Shown here: in pieces, positions 7,465 to 12,556 of the stretch
Layout: every line of letters begins with the position of its first letter
Numbering within the stretch: position 1 is the stretch's first letter
Assembly (NCBI GenBank): GCA_027012915.1
Contig: JALUYN010000339.1
Coordinates: forward strand, 1-12,556
Length of the DNA stretch: 12,556 nucleotides
Reading direction: 5' to 3'
Source of the DNA: Cellvibrionaceae bacterium
GTDB lineage: Bacteria > Pseudomonadota > Gammaproteobacteria > Pseudomonadales > Cellvibrionaceae
Translations under genes and position numbers: made by a program
Notes under the pieces: generated by a model
Database searches by the model: none
The model's input: the letters and a program-made list of their open reading frames with translations, nothing else
Told to the model about the DNA's origin: nothing

Positions 7465-7470
7465 TACAAT
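7465..7470 (+). promoter_or_regulatory. pyrB: Possible -10 element for pyrB
   Basis: TACAAT in the sequence TGGATACAAT resembles a sigma70 -10 hexamer and would give a leader of about 30 bases before the pyrB ATG. No convincing -35 hexamer sits at 16-18 bases; the TTGACG at 7449-7454 is only 10 bases away. The 244-base gap 7265-7508 between the divergent DUF2971 and pyrB genes shows nothing else I can name. Confidence 0.25.
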
Positions 7471-7508
7471 ATGCCCTGTTAATTTCAGTGACTGCAGAAG
7501 GCGATTCT

Positions 7509-8516
7509 ATGGACTTTACCGGGGCTCATATTCTCTCAATCACCCAGTTTGAACGGCAGGATATTGAACGTATCTTTCAGGTGGCTGATGCCATGGAGCC
7601 CTACGCGTTGCGAAAGCGGGTAACTCGAGTTCTGGAAGGTGCAATTCTCGGTAACATGTTCTTTGAGCCGAGCACGCGTACACGAGTCAGTTTTGGTGCG
7701 GCTTTTAATCTGCTGGGCGGTGAAGTGAGGGAGACCACCGGTTTCCAGAGTTCAGCCATTGCCAAGGGTGAATCACTCTACGATACCGCCCGGGTCTTGT
7801 CCGGATACAGTGATGTCATTTGCATGCGCCACCCCGATGCGGGGTCTGTGGCAGAGTTCGCCGAAGCCAGCCGAGTGCCAGTCATCAATGGCGGCGACGG
7901 CCCTAACGAGCACCCCAGCCAGGCGCTACTGGATCTCTATACTATTCGCCAAGAATTGCGCGACAAGGGGCGTGGCATTGACGGTTTGCGGATTGCCATG
8001 ATCGGCGATTTAAAGCACGGCCGAACCGTACATTCCCTGTGCAAACTTTTATGCTTGTACCAGGGTATTCACATAACTCTGGTTTCTCCTCCGGAGTTGG
8101 CGATGCCGGAATCGATTGTGGAGCAGTTGCGGATTGCCGGGCACGATGTGGCCATATCCGAAGAGCTGACTAACGCTATCACTCACGTGGATATTGCTTA
8201 TTCCACTCGAATTCAGGAAGAGCGTTTTACCAGTAAGGAGGAGGCGGATCTTTATCGTGGGCGCTTCCGTTTGAATCAGGCTATCTATACCCAGTTTTGC
8301 GAGCCCAATACGGTGATCATGCATCCTCTGCCACGAGATTCCCGAGAGGATGCCAATGAGTTGGACAACGATCTCAATCAGAACCCCAACCTCGCTATTT
8401 TTCGACAGGCTGATAACGGCGTTTTGGTTCGCATGGCCTTGTTCGCTTTGGTTCTGAATGTGGTGGATCAAGTGGACAAGCACGCCCGAGACGTCAATTG
8501 GTACTGCGGACGTTGA
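7509..8516 (+). CDS. pyrB: Aspartate carbamoyltransferase, catalytic chain
   Basis: Condenses carbamoyl phosphate with aspartate to N-carbamoylaspartate, the committed step of pyrimidine synthesis. The 335-residue protein has the carbamoyl-phosphate loop FFEPSTRTRVSF (51-62), the catalytic-lysine loop SSAIAKGES (Lys86, equivalent to E. coli Lys84), the GDLKHGRTVHS segment typical of E. coli-type chains, and HPLPR near the C-terminal domain (IMHPLPRDSRED). The ATG at 7509 is chosen because AAGG lies about 8 bases upstream and the protein then starts just before the first strand. The in-frame TTG at 7449 would add 20 unrelated residues and lies before the possible promoter. No pyrI regulatory chain and no pyrC-like gene is adjacent. 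Substrate assignment over ornithine carbamoyltransferase rests on the HPLPR and GDLKxGRTVHS motifs. Confidence 0.95.
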   Translation: MDFTGAHILSITQFERQDIERIFQVADAMEPYALRKRVTRVLEGAILGNMFFEPSTRTRVSFGAAFNLLGGEVRETTGFQSSAIAKGESLYDTARVLSGYSDVICMRHPDAGSVAEFAEASRVPVINGGDGPNEHPSQALLDLYTIRQELRDKGRGIDGLRIAMIGDLKHGRTVHSLCKLLCLYQGIHITLVSPPELAMPESIVEQLRIAGHDVAISEELTNAITHVDIAYSTRIQEERFTSKEEADLYRGRFRLNQAIYTQFCEPNTVIMHPLPRDSREDANELDNDLNQNPNLAIFRQADNGVLVRMALFALVLNVVDQVDKHARDVNWYCGR

Positions 8517-8555
8517 GTTTTCCCCGGTCTTTCCCGGGAACTGTGATTCAGTTAA

Positions 8556-8579
8556 CGGAGTCCAGCTCTCCGCTTTTTT
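8556..8579 (+). terminator. Rho-independent terminator after pyrB
   Basis: CGGAG (8556-8560) and CTCCG (8568-8572) form a 5-bp GC-rich stem with a 7-base loop, followed after one C by six T residues (8574-8579). It lies 40 bases after the pyrB stop and 47 bases before the next start, so it probably separates the two genes. The stem is short, so efficiency is uncertain. Confidence 0.55.
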
Positions 8580-8625
8580 AACCTGCACACCTGAGATCAA
8601 AAATCCCGTTAATGGGAGGTGTGTT

Positions 8626-9054
8626 ATGGCTATTTTGTGTCGCGCAGTATTGCTTCTGTTTTTCAGTGTGGCCGCCCATGGGGAGGAGCCCTGGTTGCTG
8701 GCCAAGTATGATCGCGATGGTGATCAAAAAATCACCCAGCAGGAGGTGGTAGCCCACAAACAGAGCCTGTTTGAGAAGCTGGATGACAATGCCAATGGTG
8801 ATATTGAATTTAGCGAGTATGAGCAGGCGGATCAGGCGCGACGCAAAGCGTTGCTGAAAGCCCGTTTTGCTAAACTTGATCGAGACCACAATGGTGCGGT
8901 CAGCGCAGACGAATACGCTTCCTACATGGGGCTATTCGACAGCATCGACAGCGATGGTGATGGCACTGTAAGTCGCGAGGAGATGGGCGGGGAGCCTGCG
9001 GATCTCTATGTGACCCGTTGTATGCTTTGGTTGTGTCTGAAGACTCCGATGTAG
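8626..9054 (+). CDS. Exported EF-hand calcium-binding protein
   Basis: A 142-residue protein with a likely Sec signal peptide (hydrophobic residues about 5-17, then a possible AHG-EE cleavage near residue 19) and four complete 12-residue EF-hand loops: DRDGDQKITQQE, DDNANGDIEFSE, DRDHNGAVSADE and DSDGDGTVSREE. Each has acidic or Asn ligands at positions 1, 3 and 5 and Glu at 12. Pairing of loops 1-2 and 3-4 suggests two calmodulin-like lobes working in the periplasm or outside. The ATG at 8626 follows GGGAGG at ideal spacing, and the signal peptide begins there, so the longer upstream reading frame is not used. After the fourth loop the protein ends in about 20 residues (PADLYVTRCMLWLCLKTPM) with two cysteines and no helix resembling the preceding ones. 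Its calcium target or partner is unknown. Confidence 0.88.
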   Translation: MAILCRAVLLLFFSVAAHGEEPWLLAKYDRDGDQKITQQEVVAHKQSLFEKLDDNANGDIEFSEYEQADQARRKALLKARFAKLDRDHNGAVSADEYASYMGLFDSIDSDGDGTVSREEMGGEPADLYVTRCMLWLCLKTPM

Positions 9055-9072
9055 AGCTAGTGACTTCAACGT

Positions 9073-10353
9073 CTACGTTAAAAAGTTATTGACCTTGGAG
9101 AGTAGTCGCAGCTCTTCGATGGGTTTTTCCAAATAGGCATTGGCGCCAGATTGTTTCACCTGTTTGATGGAAGACTGTCCGTCCAGTGTTGAAATCAGAA
9201 TGATGGGGATGTGCGCTGTTTTCTTGTCGTCCTTAAGTTGACGACAAGCCTCCAATCCGTCCACTTCTGGCATCAGAATATCCATCAAAATCAGATCCGG
9301 AAGCTTGTCTTTTGCCAGTTCGGTGCACTCCCTGCCATTTGCCGCAGTGAGTACTGTGCAGTGGTTGCCCAGCTGGCTGCTGATGACTTTCAGGATAAAT
9401 GGGTCATCATCGGCAATCAGTATGGTTTTTGATGGCAGGTATTGATCCACACATATGCCGTTACGCCCCTTATTTTTGGCATTATAAAGAGCAACATCGG
9501 CGTGCTTGATCATGTCGTTCAGTGTGCGCCCTGCAGTGGAGTGACACACAGATACGCCGATACTGACGGTAACCCTGTCGTGGGTGGGGGATTTTATGTG
9601 CTCGACTTCGAGCCCAAGCACGGCATCGTGAATATCATTGGCGATTTTCTCGGCACCTTTAGCGTCGGTGTTGGGTAAAAATACAATAAATTCTTCTCCG
9701 CCGTAGCGGGCGAGAATGTCACCGGGGCGCTTGGTTGTGCCTTTTAGTGCTTTGGATACCTGCTTGAGGCACTCGTCACCCTGCGGGTGTCCGTAGTGGT
9801 CGTTGTAGAGCTTGAAGTGATCTATGTCGAGCATGATCAAGGCGACGGGATGGCTATTGCGGTTGGCTTGCGCCCACTGCTCCTGGGCCAGCTGCACAAA
9901 GGTTCTGTGGTTGTACAGCTGCGTCATGCCGTCTATCTGGCTGAGCAGTTCCAGTTCCTGATTGAGCAGTTGTAATTCGTTACGCATGTCAACAATGCGC
10001 TTCATAGCTGCGATTTTCGCGGTGAGAATTACCGGGCTCACAGGTTTGATCAAATAGTCGTCACCACCGGCTTGGATGCCTTGCAGATAGCTTTCGTCGT
10101 CACTTTTCCCTGTTAGAAAAATAATCGGGAGCCAATTATCACCGAGCTTTTCCCGGATCCTGCGGGTGGTTTCGAAGCCATCCAGTCCGGGCATTTCCAC
10201 ATCCATAAAGATGAAGTCGATATTCTCTCGGTCGATCTCGGCCAGCGCAGCTTCACCGCTTTCAGCCAGTACGGCTTGATGCCCGGCTTCAGTGATAACA
10301 CTGGCCATGGTCAATCTTAGCGTGGCGCTGTCTTCTACCAGTAGAATATTCAT
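9073..10353 (-). CDS. Response regulator diguanylate cyclase (REC-GGDEF-REC)
   Basis: A 426-residue soluble signalling protein predicted to make cyclic di-GMP under two-component control. The first receiver spans about 1-118, with Asp8, phosphoacceptor Asp51 (FIFMDVEMPGLDG), Thr81 and Lys103 (LIKP). A coiled linker at about 122-138 leads to a GGDEF domain at about 139-302, with DxLT-like DGMTQLYNHR (141-150), LDIDHFKLYND (175-185) and an intact active-site GGEEF (218-222). The inhibitory-site motif R209-P-G-D212 lies five residues before it, so product inhibition is expected. A second receiver spans about 309-426, with DDD (315-317), phosphoacceptor Asp358 (LILMDILMPEVDG), Ser388/Thr389 and Lys410 (LEKP). 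Both receivers appear competent. No histidine kinase is adjacent. It starts with ATG after a weak ribosome binding site and converges on the EF-hand gene with an 18-base gap. Confidence 0.95.
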   Translation of the reverse strand: MNILLVEDSATLRLTMASVITEAGHQAVLAESGEAALAEIDRENIDFIFMDVEMPGLDGFETTRRIREKLGDNWLPIIFLTGKSDDESYLQGIQAGGDDYLIKPVSPVILTAKIAAMKRIVDMRNELQLLNQELELLSQIDGMTQLYNHRTFVQLAQEQWAQANRNSHPVALIMLDIDHFKLYNDHYGHPQGDECLKQVSKALKGTTKRPGDILARYGGEEFIVFLPNTDAKGAEKIANDIHDAVLGLEVEHIKSPTHDRVTVSIGVSVCHSTAGRTLNDMIKHADVALYNAKNKGRNGICVDQYLPSKTILIADDDPFILKVISSQLGNHCTVLTAANGRECTELAKDKLPDLILMDILMPEVDGLEACRQLKDDKKTAHIPIILISTLDGQSSIKQVKQSGANAYLEKPIEELRLLSKVNNFLT

Positions 10354-10378
10354 AAGTGCGGAGGGCGCTCTTGATCAA

Positions 10379-10436
10379 TTGAGGCGATTGTTTCCTGATT
10401 CTAGGTGAGGGGAAAATAATCGCAACCGCCTCTCAA
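10379..10436 (-). repeat. Inverted-repeat region with two competing pairings upstream of the diguanylate cyclase
   Basis: In plus coordinates, GCGATTGTTTCC (10384-10395) pairs with GGAAAATAATCGC (10411-10423) with one mismatch/bulge. Separately, TTGAGGCG (10379-10386) pairs with CGCCTCTCAA (10427-10436) with a two-base bulge. The two helices share bases 10384-10386, so they cannot both form in full. The region lies 26-83 bases before the cyclase ATG on the minus strand and just after the DUF3549 stop. No U-tract follows, so it is not a standard terminator. Confidence 0.5.
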
Positions 10437-10458
10437 AATTTGCATCTTAAATGAGCAG

Positions 10459-11511
10459 CTAGTGCAGTGTGCCTCTTACGCTGTTGGCAAAGGTTTGAAA
10501 GGCTTTGCGAACCCTGTCAGGGCATTGCGGTAGTTGAATGCACTTGAGCAATTGCTTGCGCATTATGGGGGTGAAGAGCAATTGCTGTAGCAATGTGTTG
10601 AATACCGCTTGGTCGTGCTCGGCCATTGCTGCCAGATATTCCAGGCAGAGGGTATCGTCGAACAGTTCCAGATGATTGCGGCTGGCAACCGTGGCAAGAA
10701 ACTCGGCCGAGTCTCTCAAGGAGCTTTCCAGCGAGAGCCTGAGAGCTTTCTGCCGATCTTGCATGTTGATAGATTGCGAGAGGCCGCGCAGCAGGGCAAT
10801 GGCCATGGCGGTATCGCCTGGCGACAAGTTATTCGCTCTTGCCATGATGTCGCTGAGGCGTTGTAACAGGGGCGTGCTGATACCGTCGTCAACAGGCTCG
10901 TTTTCCAGCAGTTGGCACAGCAGTATCAGTGGTTGCTCGGGAAGTTTGCCCAGGCTGCTGGCCAGGAGATCCCGGTTCGATTTCCAGTGACAGACTATAT
11001 CGGCTACGCCTTGCAGAGGCAGCTCTTGCCACTGGGTCAGGTCTCCGTTGAGGTACTTTAGGGCGGCGTCTTGATACTGGCTGGGAGGGAGCTCCAGCTG
11101 TTGGCGGACTTTACTGTTGATGAAAGCCTGCTTTTCCGGGGGGGGAGAAAAGATAAATGGGTTATCTTTCAGGACTTCCTGAAACGCTGTCCCCTGTTTG
11201 GCTGCCTGGAGGTTCTTCCCCGCTCCGGTGAGCAGCTGCTGCAGAAAGCGGTCTCGCTCTGCCTGTGCCAGTTTGCCCTGCTCATCGAGCGGCAATTTCA
11301 CAAACCAGAGTACTGGTTGCTCTGGAGCTTCCGGAGCCCAAAACACGATGCCAAGCCAAGCATGCCCCATGTGAGGGCTGGGGTAGGCGATGTCTTGGGT
11401 TTCGAACTGTTGAAACGTGGTTCGGCTTATCGCTTGAACCTGTCGACCCAGGTCAAATACCTGCAGTTCGACATTCATAGCGTCTAAAAGTTGACCAATC
11501 GTGGAAATCAT
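10459..11511 (-). CDS. DUF3549 family protein
   Basis: A 350-residue protein resembling the DUF3549 family of gammaproteobacteria, recognised by the N-terminal MISTIGQLLDAMNVELQVFDLGRQV pattern (first 25 residues) and the downstream WFVKLPLDEQG (near 75-85) and LKYLNGD segments. It is helix-rich in its C-terminal half, with no signal peptide or membrane span. The ATG at 11509-11511 is preferred because TGAGG lies 6-8 bases upstream. A TTG four codons earlier overlaps that ribosome binding site and is less likely. It is the first gene of a minus-strand pair with the diguanylate cyclase (105-base gap), though co-transcription is uncertain. Function is unknown and I assign none. Confidence 0.75.
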   Translation of the reverse strand: MISTIGQLLDAMNVELQVFDLGRQVQAISRTTFQQFETQDIAYPSPHMGHAWLGIVFWAPEAPEQPVLWFVKLPLDEQGKLAQAERDRFLQQLLTGAGKNLQAAKQGTAFQEVLKDNPFIFSPPPEKQAFINSKVRQQLELPPSQYQDAALKYLNGDLTQWQELPLQGVADIVCHWKSNRDLLASSLGKLPEQPLILLCQLLENEPVDDGISTPLLQRLSDIMARANNLSPGDTAMAIALLRGLSQSINMQDRQKALRLSLESSLRDSAEFLATVASRNHLELFDDTLCLEYLAAMAEHDQAVFNTLLQQLLFTPIMRKQLLKCIQLPQCPDRVRKAFQTFANSVRGTLH

Positions 11512-11588
11512 AGGGGGCCTCAATAACTGATGGCGACTATTTTACGGCTTTGTTGGGAGATTCTCACCACTCTTCCCCGAGGCTGCCC

Positions 11589-11594
11589 TATAAT
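11589..11594 (+). promoter_or_regulatory. Possible -10 element for the kynureninase-like gene
   Basis: A perfect TATAAT hexamer lies 72 bases before the ATG at 11667 in the 155-base divergent gap. No matching -35 hexamer is visible at 16-18 bases (the region reads TTCTCACC), so it would need an activator or may be chance. The rest of the gap shows nothing I can name. Confidence 0.3.
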
Positions 11595-11666
11595 TAGTGT
11601 GTCGCTTCAATGCTCGGGGCCCGTAAATAATGACGAGCAGATAATCAGGATAACTAAAACGATTCG

Positions 11667-12556
11667 ATGACCAGTCTTCAGGAAATTCGCCAGTACCCCA
11701 ACCATCTGTCTCAGGATTACCAACACGCCGCAGTGGCGCAGAGGATTATGCTCACAGGGCATATCCATCAGGCGTTGCCCGATGTTTGCGAAAAGGCTTA
11801 TCGCGAGCATTGGGATTGTCTGAACAAGTACGGCGAAGAACGCTGGGATGAGGTTTTTCGAAGAGCGGATCGTCTGCGAGAAGGTTTCGCTTCAATCCTT
11901 GAGGGGGAAGTAGAGAATATTGCGCTGGCCCCTAGTGTTCACGAGCTGTTTGTGCGCTTTCTTTCGGCGCTACCCATTGCTCGTGGTGGTCGAATAGTCA
12001 CCTCGGACTCGGAACATCCATCGATCTCGAGGCAACTCCTGGCGGTCGCCCAGGCTTCCAATATTGAGCTGGTGAGAGTGCCGGCTTTTCCGGCAGAGGA
12101 TCTGGTGGGACGCATTGCGGAGCAGATAAACGATGCAACCCTCGCTGTCTGTGTGTCATCGGTCAATTTCGTGTCCGGGCATCAGGCGCTGGAACTGGAT
12201 ACCCTATTGCCTCTGTGTCAAAAAATGGGGGCCGAGCTGTTTGTCGATGCCTATCTGAGTGTCAATGTGCAGCCTTTCTCCATTCACGATTACAACCTTC
12301 AGCAGGCGTTTGTGGTCGGTGGTGGAGCCAAGTACTGTCAGATGGGGAATGGCAATTGCTTTATGCACGTGCCCCAGGGGCGCAATTTTGAGCCGGTGGT
12401 GAGCAGTTGGTTCGGTCATTTTGAGGCGCTTGAGGCGGAAGTTGTCGAGATGCCATTGACCTATCCCGAGGCGGCCAAGCGATTTGACGGTTCCACTTTC
12501 GATGCAATGCCATACTTTCGAGCTGTTCATGTATTGGATTATTTCAAGGAAAAATC
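11667..12556 (+). CDS. Kynureninase-like class V aminotransferase-fold PLP enzyme (3' partial)
   Basis: The first 296 codons of a fold-type I PLP enzyme of the class V aminotransferase group, closest in motif style to kynureninase relatives; the gene runs off the window. Visible landmarks are a phosphate-binding-type segment LAPSVHELFVRFL (near 88-100), TSDSEHPS (about 112-119), SSVNFVSGH (near 170-178), the pyridine-N-binding Asp194 in VDAYLSVNV and the presumed Schiff-base Lys222 in VGGGAKYCQMGNGNCF. A TAA lies four codons before the ATG, so 11667 is the earliest ATG start, although its ribosome binding site is poor (CAGGA is about 17 bases off). Substrate is unassigned: kynureninase itself would need kyn-pathway neighbours, none of which are visible. 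The frame has no stop to the window edge. Confidence 0.82.
   Translation, partial: MTSLQEIRQYPNHLSQDYQHAAVAQRIMLTGHIHQALPDVCEKAYREHWDCLNKYGEERWDEVFRRADRLREGFASILEGEVENIALAPSVHELFVRFLSALPIARGGRIVTSDSEHPSISRQLLAVAQASNIELVRVPAFPAEDLVGRIAEQINDATLAVCVSSVNFVSGHQALELDTLLPLCQKMGAELFVDAYLSVNVQPFSIHDYNLQQAFVVGGGAKYCQMGNGNCFMHVPQGRNFEPVVSSWFGHFEALEAEVVEMPLTYPEAAKRFDGSTFDAMPYFRAVHVLDYFKEK

Noticed and set aside
7449..7470. TTGACG...TACAAT as a sigma70 promoter
   Set aside because: The spacer is only 10 bases, too short for a paired -35/-10; only the -10 is kept, at low confidence.
7449..7508. 20-codon N-terminal extension of PyrB from TTG
   Set aside because: The extra residues do not resemble the family, a good ribosome binding site precedes ATG 7509, and the possible -10 lies inside the extension.
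8531..8540. Perfect palindrome TTCCCGGGAA after pyrB
   Set aside because: A 10-bp palindrome is expected by chance about once per kilobase and nothing nearby suggests a binding site.
8458..8625. Longer N-terminus for the EF-hand protein
   Set aside because: It would overlap the end of pyrB and cross a terminator, and the signal peptide plus a strong GGGAGG site fix the start at 8626.
8049..8705. 218-codon minus-strand reading frame across the end of pyrB and the EF-hand start
   Set aside because: It spans two genes and a terminator and shows no protein-like motif.
9068..9079. AACGTCTACGTT hairpin between the EF-hand and cyclase genes as a terminator
   Set aside because: It is followed by A residues on the plus strand and has no downstream T-tract on either strand.
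10371..10380. TTGATCAATT as an FNR/Anr box
   Set aside because: It lacks the 4-base-spaced TTGAT....ATCAA symmetry required for an FNR site.

Overview
The window reads as chromosomal DNA of a marine-type gammaproteobacterium, possibly near the Cellvibrio/Saccharophagus/Teredinibacter group. This rests on protein flavour: an E. coli-length exonuclease I, a DUF3549 protein, the ccoI-ccoS-TauE/SafE order and Ni-type GloA. I cannot settle the lineage from sequence alone. Base composition looks even and I see no insertion sequence, tRNA, rRNA, CRISPR array, phage gene or integration site. Coding density is high and no gene-free stretch exceeds about 250 bases.

Left block (1-4054, all + strand). 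The 3' part of ccoI (copper P1B-type ATPase) is followed closely by ccoS and by a six-helix TauE/SafE (DsbD_2-like) membrane protein. These form the maturation cluster of the cbb3-type cytochrome oxidase. The membrane protein carries a striking C-terminal tail: fourteen consecutive five-residue units, each beginning with Met and, except one, with His at the third position. It looks like a copper-binding tail. gloA (glyoxalase I) follows after 9 bases. Next comes a small cyclic-nucleotide-binding-domain protein with no DNA-binding domain and no canonical phosphate-binding Arg. As I recall it, related genomes often have hemN and an FNR/Anr regulator in this position.

Middle block (4055-7264). 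An orphan ParA/MinD-type ATPase with no ParB partner in view precedes sbcB (exonuclease I) on the same strand. A DUF2971 protein of unknown function converges on sbcB from the other strand.

Right block (7265-12556). pyrB (aspartate carbamoyltransferase catalytic chain, E. coli-like motifs, no pyrI beside it) is followed by a plausible terminator and a small exported protein with four EF-hand loops. Converging on that from the minus strand are a REC-GGDEF-REC diguanylate cyclase and, upstream of it, a DUF3549 protein. Between these two minus-strand genes lies an inverted-repeat region with two mutually exclusive pairings. The window ends inside a + strand kynureninase-like PLP enzyme, divergent from the DUF3549 gene.

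The clearest functional unit is oxidase copper loading (ccoI, ccoS, Met/His-tailed membrane protein). The rest is mostly housekeeping and signalling genes with no evident single system. The best candidates for something under-described are the Met/His pentapeptide tail, the HTH-less CNBD protein beside it, the orphan ParA and the DUF2971 protein.
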